Source: Betaproteobacteria bacterium
GTDB taxonomy: Bacteria; Pseudomonadota; Gammaproteobacteria; Burkholderiales; SG8-41
DNA length: 5,993 nucleotides
Reading direction: 5' to 3'
NCBI GenBank assembly: GCA_025356695.1
Contig: JANXSE010000241.1
Location: forward strand, 1 to 5,993
How positions within the stretch are numbered: the stretch's first letter is position 1; each line of letters opens with the position of its first letter. The notes under the pieces are model-generated. The model saw only the letters and a list, made by a program, of their open reading frames with translations. It was not told the origin of the DNA and ran no database searches. Positions 1 through 5,169 of this stretch are shown here, one piece after another. Position numbers and translations under genes: made by a program.

Positions 1-733
1 GGCGAATCCGAATGCTTTCGAGCACAAGCAGGGTTTTTTCGAAGTGTTCAACGGCAAGGGCAATTACGATATCGCGAAGGCAACCGCGCACTGGGCCGAT
101 CCGCTCGATATCGTGGTGCCGGGCGCGAGTTACAAACTCTACCCGTGCTGCTACAGCACGCATGCGGCGATCGAGGCATCGCTGAACATCGTGCGCCAGC
201 ACGGCCGTATCGACGCCAAAAAAATCGCCAGCGTCGAATCGCACACCGCCGATGTGCGCCTTTTGCACACCGACCGGCCGGCGCCGAACAGCGAGCTCGA
301 CGCCAAATTCAGCGTGCAGTACTGCGTACTGCGCGCATTGCTCGACGGCAAGGTGGTGATGGAGGATTTCGAAAACGAAGCCTATCGCCAGCCGTTGATT
401 CGCGAAACGCTGCCGCGCGTGCAGGCGATTCCGCTCAAAGGCATGGCCTTCGACAAGGAAGACCCGTTCAACGCGCTGGTGCGCGTCAAGCTCACCGACG
501 GCACGGTCTACGAATCGTCGGTGGATTTTCCGCTCGGGCGTACCTCGGCCAATCCGATTGCGTTTGAAGATCTGAAAACCAAGTTCGAGAATTGCGCCGG
601 GCGCGTGTTGCCGGCGGCAGCGGCAAAAGCAGCGGCGCAATGCATCGACGGCATGGACACGCTCAAGCAAGTGCGTGACCTGATGGCGCTGGTGGTGCCG
701 GCCAAGCCGGTGCAGATCCGCCGTTCCGCATAA
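1..733 (+). CDS. MmgE/PrpD family protein, C-terminal part (5' end outside window)
   Basis: This frame is open from base 2, so the gene begins upstream; the GTG at 44 is an internal valine codon, not a start. About 243 residues are visible, roughly the C-terminal half of a family whose members usually have 440-480. The clearest signature is the stretch at bases 131-166, YKLYPCCYSTHAAIEA, the conserved Lys-x-Tyr-Pro-Cys-Cys...His-Ala-Ala segment of MmgE/PrpD proteins. A GFFEVFNGKGNYD segment just before it (bases 32-70) also fits. The family includes 2-methylcitrate dehydratase, cis-aconitate decarboxylase and several carboxylic acid hydratases or epimerases, all cytoplasmic. Subfamily and substrate cannot be read from this half. 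The tail is alanine-rich and ends in RRSA before TAA at 731-733. It lies 21 bases before the SDR gene on the same strand and is probably cotranscribed with it. Family assignment is firm; function is open. Confidence 0.88.
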   Translation, partial: ANPNAFEHKQGFFEVFNGKGNYDIAKATAHWADPLDIVVPGASYKLYPCCYSTHAAIEASLNIVRQHGRIDAKKIASVESHTADVRLLHTDRPAPNSELDAKFSVQYCVLRALLDGKVVMEDFENEAYRQPLIRETLPRVQAIPLKGMAFDKEDPFNALVRVKLTDGTVYESSVDFPLGRTSANPIAFEDLKTKFENCAGRVLPAAAAKAAAQCIDGMDTLKQVRDLMALVVPAKPVQIRRSA

Positions 734-754
734 TTCACATTTAGAGGGTGTTGC

Positions 755-1519
755 ATGGCATCAGCGCAAGCAGCGCGCCGACCGACTGTTTTTGTCACCG
801 GCGCTTCACAGGGCATAGGCGCCGGCATTGCCGTCGCAATGGCGCGCCAGGGTTACGACGTGGCGGTGTCGTCTACACGGCTGGAAAAGCTTTCGCCGGT
901 GCTGGAGGAAATCAAGGCTGCTGGTGCGCGCGCGCTGCCGGTCGAATTGCAGATCCGCGATCAGGCCAGCATCGATCGCGCGATGACGGCGGTCGTCGGT
1001 GAATTCGGCGGGGTTGATGTGCTGGTAAACAACGCCGCCGTCGCCCTGCGTAAACCCGCGCTCGACACCACGTTGGCCGAGTGGGACAACATCATCGGCA
1101 CCAATCTGACCGGCACTTTTTTCATGAGCCAGGCAATGGGGCGTCATTTGATCGCCGCCAAGCGCGGCGGCGCCATCATCAGCATTACCTCGACGCACGG
1201 CATGGTCGGCATGGCCGGCCGTTCGAGTTACGGCATCGCCAAGGCCGGCATCATTCATATGTGCAGGATGCTGGCGATCGAATGGGCGGAACACGGCATA
1301 CGCGTCAACTCGGTGGCGCCGGGCGCGGTGATCACGCCGTCGCGCCAGGCGATGCCGCAGGACGCCAACCACGCGGCGGTGCGCATGGCGCGCATTCCGA
1401 TGAAAAAATTGTGCTCGATCGACGACATCACCGCGGCGGTGGCGTATCTGTCAAGCCCGCAGGCTTCCTACATCACGGGACAGACGCTGGTGCTCGACGG
1501 CGGCGTCACTTCGCAGTAG
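755..1519 (+). CDS. Short-chain dehydrogenase/reductase (SDR, classical FabG-like)
   Basis: A complete 254-residue cytoplasmic protein of typical classical SDR length. The Rossmann cofactor motif TGASQGIG is at residues 15-22 and NNAA at 92-95. The catalytic residues fall in place: Asn117 (in GTNLTG), Ser146, Tyr159 and Lys163 (YGIAK). The VNSVAPG segment at 184-190 and the C-terminal TGQTLVLDGG at 241-250 are also canonical. An arginine at 42, just after the second strand, hints at NADP(H) preference, though this is inference. The ATG at 755 is chosen because a GAGGG ribosome-binding site (744-748) precedes it at normal spacing and the Rossmann fold starts soon afterwards. It sits between the MmgE/PrpD gene (21-base gap) and the Gfo/Idh/MocA gene (57-base gap), which suggests oxidation or reduction of a hydroxy/keto intermediate in the same pathway. 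The substrate is unknown, and similarity to FabG does not make it the fatty acid synthesis enzyme. Confidence 0.93.
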   Translation: MASAQAARRPTVFVTGASQGIGAGIAVAMARQGYDVAVSSTRLEKLSPVLEEIKAAGARALPVELQIRDQASIDRAMTAVVGEFGGVDVLVNNAAVALRKPALDTTLAEWDNIIGTNLTGTFFMSQAMGRHLIAAKRGGAIISITSTHGMVGMAGRSSYGIAKAGIIHMCRMLAIEWAEHGIRVNSVAPGAVITPSRQAMPQDANHAAVRMARIPMKKLCSIDDITAAVAYLSSPQASYITGQTLVLDGGVTSQ

Positions 1520-1525
1520 CACGCA

Positions 1526-1562
1526 TAGCAGGGCACGCGGTAAAACGCGCGCCGCACTGCTA
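1526..1562 (+). other. Intergenic imperfect stem-loop between SDR and oxidoreductase genes
   Basis: Outer arms TAGCAG (1526-1531) and CTGCTA (1557-1562) are perfectly complementary. Inside them GGC (1532-1534) pairs with GCC (1551-1553), then after one A.C mismatch CGCG (1536-1539) pairs with CGCG (1546-1549) around a GTAAAA loop. A GCA bulge lies at 1554-1556. That gives 13 base pairs in the 57-base gap. No T-run follows, so it is not a standard Rho-independent terminator. It could be an mRNA-stabilising or processing hairpin that tunes expression between the genes, or the outer arms could be a DNA operator. The structure is seen directly in the sequence; its role is inference. Confidence 0.45.
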
Positions 1563-1566
1563 CAAT
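1558..1566 (+). promoter_or_regulatory. Candidate extended -10 promoter for the Gfo/Idh/MocA gene
   Basis: TGC-TACAAT matches the extended -10 pattern TGn-TATAAT with one mismatch in the hexamer. A start about seven bases downstream would fall near 1573-1574, only three or four bases before the ATG at 1577, giving a leaderless or nearly leaderless transcript. This fits the lack of any Shine-Dalgarno sequence before that ATG. No convincing -35 hexamer lies 16-18 bases upstream; an extended -10 can function without one. The element overlaps the 3' arm of the stem-loop at 1526-1562. Confidence 0.35.
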
Positions 1567-1576
1567 CGCGGCCACC

Positions 1577-2674
1577 ATGAGCACACCATTTCAACGCAAA
1601 GACCTCGGCATCGCTGTCATCGGCTGCGGCCGCATCGGCACGCTGCGCGCCACACTGGCGTCGCGCCACGCCGCGGTCAAATTCATCGCCGTCGCCGATA
1701 AAGATCCGGCGCGCGCGAAAAAACTTGCCGACAAATGCGGCGCGCAATTTCATGGCGGCAACAATCTCGAAGCGATTGCGCGGCCCGAGGTCAACGCCGT
1801 AGTGGTGTCGACCATCGAAGTCGAACACACGCAGCCGATACTGCAGGCGCTCGAACTCGGCAAGCCGGTGCTGGTGGAAAAGCCGCTGGCGCTTGATTTT
1901 GCCGAGGCCGACAAAATACTCGCCGCGGCGAAAAAAGCCGGCATCGACCTGCGCGTCGGCTACAGCCGGCGCTTCAAAGACAAATACCTGCTGGCCAAGG
2001 AGCAGGTCCTTAACGGGCGGCTTGGCCGCATCACCAGCGGCATGGCGCGCGTGTTCAATTCGCGTTCGCAGGCGACGGCGACGCTGAGTCGGCTGCCCGC
2101 CGACACCAGTTCGATTTCGGGCCTCGTCTATTACATCGATCTGCTGAACTGGCTGCTGGCGGACAACCCACCGGTCGAGGTGTTCGCGCGCGCCAACGGC
2201 GGCTCGATCGCTAGCGCCGGCTTTTCCAACACCAACGACATTACCTATGCGATCGTCACGCTGGCCGACGGCGCGGTGGTCGATCTCGGCGTCTGTTATG
2301 CGCTGCCCAAGCACTATCCGTCGCTCGGCCATGCCGGCCGCGTGGAACTTCTGGGCACCGACGGCGTTCTCATCATCGATGACGATCACACCGACCAGAT
2401 GATGTACAGCCAGCACACCGCGCCGCACGTTTACCTGCCCGATCACAACGTCGAGATGGTATTTCTCGGTAGCGGCACGCCGGGCGACTGGGCGCTCGAC
2501 GAGTTCATCGGCCCGGTGGCGAGCGAGACGCGCTGCTGGCTTGATCATTTGTCGATGGGGCGGCCGTGCCTGCTGGCGAGCGGCGACGATGCGCGCCGCA
2601 CCATCGAAATCACGCTGGCGATCGAACGTTCATTGAAAGCCGGTGCGCCGGTGCGTTTGCCGCTTGCGGCCTGA
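1577..2674 (+). CDS. Gfo/Idh/MocA family NAD(P)-dependent oxidoreductase
   Basis: A complete 365-residue cytoplasmic dehydrogenase of normal family length. The N-terminal Rossmann domain shows AVIGCGRIG (13-21) and an aspartate at the end of the second strand (Asp41 in VADKDP). The hallmark EKP, with lysine 102, is at 101-103, followed by GYSRRF at 128-133. The C-terminal half is the usual mixed sheet substrate domain. The third signature normally reads roughly Asp-x-Gly-x-His-x-x-Asp before LLRWL; here it is SGLVYYIDLLNWL (181-193). By my alignment the conserved Asp and His are Ser181 and Tyr185, while the last Asp (188) is kept. The enzyme may therefore use different catalytic residues or have an unusual substrate. 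ATG 1577 is the first in-frame start and the Rossmann strand begins ten residues later, but no Shine-Dalgarno is visible. The TGA stop is 13 bases before the receptor gene. The family acts on sugars, inositols and related polyols; the substrate here is unknown. Confidence 0.92.
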   Translation: MSTPFQRKDLGIAVIGCGRIGTLRATLASRHAAVKFIAVADKDPARAKKLADKCGAQFHGGNNLEAIARPEVNAVVVSTIEVEHTQPILQALELGKPVLVEKPLALDFAEADKILAAAKKAGIDLRVGYSRRFKDKYLLAKEQVLNGRLGRITSGMARVFNSRSQATATLSRLPADTSSISGLVYYIDLLNWLLADNPPVEVFARANGGSIASAGFSNTNDITYAIVTLADGAVVDLGVCYALPKHYPSLGHAGRVELLGTDGVLIIDDDHTDQMMYSQHTAPHVYLPDHNVEMVFLGSGTPGDWALDEFIGPVASETRCWLDHLSMGRPCLLASGDDARRTIEITLAIERSLKAGAPVRLPLAA

Positions 2675-2677
2675 TAC

Positions 2678-2681
2678 GGAG
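2678..2681 (+). promoter_or_regulatory. Ribosome-binding site deciding the first receptor start
   Basis: GGAG, within CGGAGAAG, lies six bases before the ATG at 2688. It supports that start over the in-frame GTG at 2643, which is inside the preceding gene, has no such site, and would put about 15 charged residues in front of an obvious signal peptide. Confidence 0.7.
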
Positions 2682-2687
2682 AAGTTG

Positions 2688-3680
2688 ATGAAAGGTTTTT
2701 TGCGCGGGTTTGTGCTTGTGTCGTCGTTGTGCGCTATCGCGGCGGGCCATGCGGCTGCTGCCGTTGCGGAGTGGAAGCCCGATAAACCAATCGAAATCAT
2801 CGTCGGCACCGGCGTCGGCGGCGGTCAGGATAAATCGGCGCGCACCGTGCAGGCCATCCTGCAGGAAAAGAAAATGGTCGAGGTGCCGGTTACCGTGGTC
2901 AACAAGCCCGGTGGCGGCGGCGCGGTCGGTTATACCTATCTGAATCAGCACGCCGGTCAGGGCAACATCATCTACGTCGGCAACCCGACGCTGCTGACCA
3001 ATCACATTGCCGGCCGCAGCCCGGTCAATTACACCCACATCACGCCGCTGGCCATTCTGTTGAGTGAATCGGTGGCGATCTCGGTGCGGCCGGATTCGCC
3101 GTTCAAGAACGGCAAGGACCTGCTGGCGCGCCTGAAGCAGGACAGTTCATCGGTCAGCGTGGCGACCGGCAGCAGCCTCGGCAGCACCAATCACATTGCA
3201 ATGGCGCTGCTGGCGAAAGCGGCCGGCGGTGACGGCAAAAAACTGCGCACGGTGATTTTTCAGGGCGGCGGCGAAGCAATCACCGCATTGCTCGGCGGCC
3301 ACATCGACGTCAATTCATCGGCCGCCAACAACGTGGTCTCGCACAAGGAAGCCGGCAAGATCCGCGTGCTCGGCATCGCCTCGCCGAAACGTCTGGGCGG
3401 CGTGCTCGCCGACGTGCCGACGTGGAAAGAGCAGGGTGTGAACGCGCTGGTCACCAACTGGCGCATGGTCGCCGGCCCCAAGGGCATGACGCAGGCGCAG
3501 ATCGCCTACTGGGACCGCGTGCTGGCGAAACTCGCGCAAAGCGCCGAGTGGAAAAAGGATATCGCCGACAATCTGTTCGAGGAAGCCTACCGCAACAGCG
3601 CGGCGACCGAGAAGTATATGCAGTCGGAGTATGAGCAGTTCAGTGCGGCGTTGAGCGAGCTTGGGATGACGAAAAAGTAG
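2688..3680 (+). CDS. Bug-family (TctC-like) periplasmic tripartite tricarboxylate transporter receptor
   Basis: A 330-residue secreted solute-binding protein of usual Bug length. The N-terminus (residues 1 to about 25) is a Sec signal peptide: MKGFLRG, a hydrophobic core, then an alanine-rich cleavage region before the mature AEWKPDKP. No lipobox cysteine fits, so it should be soluble periplasmic. Family marks in order are the strand IEIIVG (35-40), the GGGQDKSART loop (44-53, equivalent of PGG..D..AR), VVNKPGGGGAVG (70-81), LLTNHI (102-107), SLGSTNHIA (163-171), GGHIDV (203-208), and VPTWKEQGVN (243-252). Bug receptors bind carboxylates or similar small metabolites and hand them to a TctA/TctB-type membrane pair. 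No such pair is in the window, so it may use a transporter encoded elsewhere. It is last in the plus-strand cluster, 13 bases after the oxidoreductase gene, so its ligand is probably the substrate of those enzymes. Family is certain; ligand unknown. Confidence 0.92.
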   Translation: MKGFLRGFVLVSSLCAIAAGHAAAAVAEWKPDKPIEIIVGTGVGGGQDKSARTVQAILQEKKMVEVPVTVVNKPGGGGAVGYTYLNQHAGQGNIIYVGNPTLLTNHIAGRSPVNYTHITPLAILLSESVAISVRPDSPFKNGKDLLARLKQDSSSVSVATGSSLGSTNHIAMALLAKAAGGDGKKLRTVIFQGGGEAITALLGGHIDVNSSAANNVVSHKEAGKIRVLGIASPKRLGGVLADVPTWKEQGVNALVTNWRMVAGPKGMTQAQIAYWDRVLAKLAQSAEWKKDIADNLFEEAYRNSAATEKYMQSEYEQFSAALSELGMTKK

Positions 3681-3707
3681 CGCGTCGCCGGCGCGGTTGC
3701 GTTACTT
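3672..3707 (-). terminator. Candidate shared terminator hairpin between convergent receptor genes
   Basis: AAGTAGCGCG (3675-3684) and TGCGTTACTT (3698-3707) form an imperfect inverted repeat that contains both stop codons. As plus-strand RNA it makes ten pairs if two G-U pairs are allowed, but no U-run follows. Read on the minus strand the stem has two A.C mismatches, and the 3' arm runs into five Ts (complement of A at 3672-3676), which suits a Rho-independent terminator for the minus-strand receptor gene. A competing GC-rich pairing exists inside the loop (CGCG at 3681-3684 and 3692-3695). No stability calculation was done. Confidence 0.35.
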
Positions 3708-4676
3708 GGCAAAACCGATTTCGATCAGAACCGCTTTCATGGCAGCGTAATCCTGCTCGAGTTCCTTCCTGAATGGCGCGCTTAACACAAAGTCGTCGGC
3801 CCAGAAATTCGTCTGCAGGTCGGCTTTCCACTCCGCGGCGTCGCTGGCCTTGCGTAATGCAGCTTCCCAGTACGCGACCTGTTGCGGCGTCAGGCCCGGC
3901 GGCGCGAACATCGCGCGCCACGCGCCGAACACATAATTGACGCCTTGTTCCTTCCAGGTTGGAATGGCGGCGAGCGCGCCGGTGAAGCGCTGGTTCGCCG
4001 AGATGCCGACAATCCTGAGTTTGCCTGCGGCCACGTGGCTGGCGACATTGCCGGCGGCGGTAGTAACCACATCGACGTGCCCGCCGAGCAGATTCGTGAT
4101 CGCGTCAGCCGAACCCTTGAACGCCACCACCTTGAGGTCGCGCGCGTTGCCGCCGATCGTTTTCATCAGGAGTCCCGCGGCGATGTGGTTGTGGCTGCCG
4201 ACCGACGGGGAAAAGGCGATGGTGACCGACTGCGGGTCTTTGCGCAGACGCTCAACGAGGTCGCGCCCGGTTTTGATCGGCGAAGCGGCATTGACCGCGA
4301 CCACCGTATAGTCGTTGAACAGCGAGGCCACCGGCGTCAGGTCCGAATGCCGCAGGCTGCTGGTGCCGGTAATGTGATTGGTCAGCAGCGCGGGGCCGGC
4401 CACCACCAGGTAATGCGGGTCGCCGGCGTGTTGCTGCGCGTAGATATAGGCCAGCGTGCCGCCCGCGCCCGATTTGTTGACGACGGCCAGCGTCGTCGGA
4501 AGTGCCTTGTTGATGGTCCAGATGCGTTCGACCGTGCGCGCGGTCTTGTCATTGCTGCCGCCCGGCGGATTGGGCACCACGATTTCGACGTTTTTCTGCG
4601 GCGACCAGGTTTGGGCCGGTGCCATCGCGGCGAAGCTCGCCAGTGTTATTGCCAGTACGAAATGCGAAATCCGCAT
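3702..4676 (-). CDS. Second Bug-family periplasmic receptor, convergent with the first
   Basis: A 324-residue secreted receptor. The signal peptide is MRISHFVLAI...MAPA with likely cleavage after Ala21 (APA|QTW); there is no lipobox. Family marks are VEIVVPNPPGGSNDKTARTV (30-49), VVNKSGAGGT (65-74), LLTNHITG (98-105), SVGSHNHIAAG (158-168), LLGGHVDVV (196-204), and IPTWKEQGVN (238-247). It shares these blocks in the same order with the plus-strand receptor and looks like a diverged paralogue, but the binding-region loops differ (for example NPPGGSND against TGVGGGQD), so the ligands need not be the same. Start 4676 is preferred because GAGGAA precedes it at six bases and the signal peptide begins there; an upstream extension to 4871 would run through the IS end and has no receptor features. 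It is on the opposite strand from the enzymes, so it is transcribed separately. No transporter membrane genes are nearby. Confidence 0.92.
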   Translation of the reverse strand: MRISHFVLAITLASFAAMAPAQTWSPQKNVEIVVPNPPGGSNDKTARTVERIWTINKALPTTLAVVNKSGAGGTLAYIYAQQHAGDPHYLVVAGPALLTNHITGTSSLRHSDLTPVASLFNDYTVVAVNAASPIKTGRDLVERLRKDPQSVTIAFSPSVGSHNHIAAGLLMKTIGGNARDLKVVAFKGSADAITNLLGGHVDVVTTAAGNVASHVAAGKLRIVGISANQRFTGALAAIPTWKEQGVNYVFGAWRAMFAPPGLTPQQVAYWEAALRKASDAAEWKADLQTNFWADDFVLSAPFRKELEQDYAAMKAVLIEIGFAK

Positions 4677-4682
4677 GATGGG

Positions 4683-4688
4683 TTCCTC
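4683..4688 (-). promoter_or_regulatory. Ribosome-binding site of the second receptor gene
   Basis: On the minus strand the sequence reads GAGGAA, then six bases, then ATG at 4676. It fixes the start at 4676 rather than at any of the upstream in-frame codons. Confidence 0.7.
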
Positions 4689-4786
4689 GTTATTTATTTT
4701 ATGGCGAGCAAGTTTGCATACTACCGCGAGGACTCGTGTCGGAAGCGCGGGCGGAAGGCGACGGATCAATATAGAAATATCGAGCC
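4689..4786 (-). promoter_or_regulatory. Upstream region of the second receptor gene, bounded by the IS
   Basis: This roughly 100-base stretch lies between the receptor ribosome-binding site and the IS left end and must hold any native promoter left to that gene. It contains two AT-rich patches: 4690-4701 (TTATTTATTTTA on the plus strand) and 4766-4780. On the minus strand the latter gives TATATT (4773 to 4768), a possible -10. The matching -35 position would fall at about 4791-4796, already inside the IS, where the minus strand reads GGTAAG, a poor match. A short GCAA-GT-TTGC inverted repeat sits at 4707-4716. No promoter can be called firmly. Confidence 0.25.
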
Positions 4787-4820
4787 TGATCTTACCCACG
4801 CTCAGTAGACGCTCTAAGAG
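4787..4820 (+). repeat. Left terminal inverted repeat of the IS (approximate inner limit)
   Basis: The sequence starts with TG, as IS3-family ends do, and TGATCTTACCCA (4787-4798) matches the remembered tip of IS3. The remainder (CGCTCAGTAGACGC...) resembles the rest of an IS3-type end more loosely. The inner boundary is a guess because the partner right repeat lies beyond the window. The three bases before it, GCC (4784-4786), would be expected as a direct repeat after the right end. Confidence 0.6.
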
Positions 4821-4849
4821 GGGGATACTTACCCTGATAGGAGCGAACC

Positions 4850-5167
4850 ATGAGCAACAAACCAAAACCATACGAACGCAAGCCGTATAAGCAATACAGT
4901 CGTGAATTCAAGCTAGAGGCGATCCGCTTGGCCGAGATCGGTGACAAGACGGCAAGCCAGGTTGCCAGAGAGTTGGGCGTTCGCGTCAACCAGCTCTTCA
5001 AGTGGCGAAAGCAAATTGAGGCTGAGAAGGCTGCTGGTGGTGCGACCAAACGCGGCCGCCCGTCCGATGGCGAACTTGAGCGATTGCGCAAGGAAAACTT
5101 GCGGCTTAAGGAGGAGAATGACATTTTAAAAAAAGCGGCCATCTTCTTTGCGCGGGAGTCCCGTTGA
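4850..5167 (+). CDS. IS3-family transposase OrfA (HTH / leucine zipper protein)
   Basis: A 105-residue DNA-binding protein, normal length for OrfA. Residues about 16-57 form the helix-turn-helix of the HTH_Tnp_1 type (YSREFKLEAIRLAE, then TASQVARELGVRVNQLFKWR). Residues 75-95 are a leucine zipper with leucines at 79, 86 and 93, used by OrfA and the OrfAB fusion to dimerise. OrfA binds the terminal repeats and alone usually acts as a regulator, while the OrfAB fusion is the transposase. AGGAG at 4839-4843 sits six bases before the ATG. It ends in TGA at 5165-5167, overlapping the TTG start of orfB. The frameshift site falls at Lys94-Lys95, at the end of the zipper, as in other family members. 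Confidence 0.93.
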   Translation: MSNKPKPYERKPYKQYSREFKLEAIRLAEIGDKTASQVARELGVRVNQLFKWRKQIEAEKAAGGATKRGRPSDGELERLRKENLRLKEENDILKKAAIFFARESR

Positions 5168-5169
5168 AG
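5108..5169 (+). other. Programmed -1 ribosomal frameshift cassette (SD stimulator, A7 slippery run, stem-loop)
   Basis: Three parts line up. A strong internal Shine-Dalgarno-like AAGGAGG is at 5108-5114. A slippery run A-AAA-AAA (5128-5134, followed by G) lies 13 bases later, with its two AAA codons (5129-5134) in the orfA frame. A stem-loop follows at 5143-5169: CTTC (5143-5146) pairs with GAAG (5166-5169) and CGGG (5153-5156) with CCCG (5160-5163), with the bulge between. Slipping back one base moves translation into the orfB frame, which has a stop at 5119-5121 and is open from 5122 onward. This is the layout known to drive -1 frameshifting in IS3-family elements and in dnaX. The fused protein would read ...DILKK-SGHLLCAGVPLKHRF.... 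Confidence 0.8.

Noticed and set aside
44..46. GTG at 44 as the start of the first gene
   Set aside because: The frame is open upstream to the window edge with family-like sequence (GFFEVFNGKG), so the gene is simply cut by the window.
806..1372. Open frame on the minus strand, antisense to the SDR gene
   Set aside because: It has no family motifs and composition typical of a shadow frame, and the SDR on the plus strand has all catalytic residues.
1570..1579. GCCACCATG resembling a eukaryotic Kozak sequence
   Set aside because: The gene content is plainly bacterial and the match is coincidental in GC-rich DNA.
1451..2548. Long open frame on the minus strand, antisense to the oxidoreductase gene
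   Set aside because: It is rich in Arg, Ala, His and Val with no recognisable motif, and the opposite strand carries a clear Gfo/Idh/MocA protein. Long antisense frames are expected in GC-rich DNA.
2643..2687. GTG at 2643 as the start of the first receptor
   Set aside because: It would overlap the end of the oxidoreductase gene, lacks a ribosome-binding site and would bury the signal peptide. The ATG at 2688 has GGAG in front.
3882..4808. Long plus-strand open frame opposite the second receptor gene
   Set aside because: It is Arg/Ala/Asp/His-rich shadow sequence running across the receptor start and into the IS end; the minus-strand receptor is unmistakable.
4785..4838. Repeated CTTACCC (4791-4797, 4828-4834) and CCTGAT (4785-4790, 4833-4838) near the IS left end
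   Set aside because: The copies are short, at different spacings, and one CCTGAT straddles the element boundary. Chance is likely; a second transposase-binding site is possible but unsupported.
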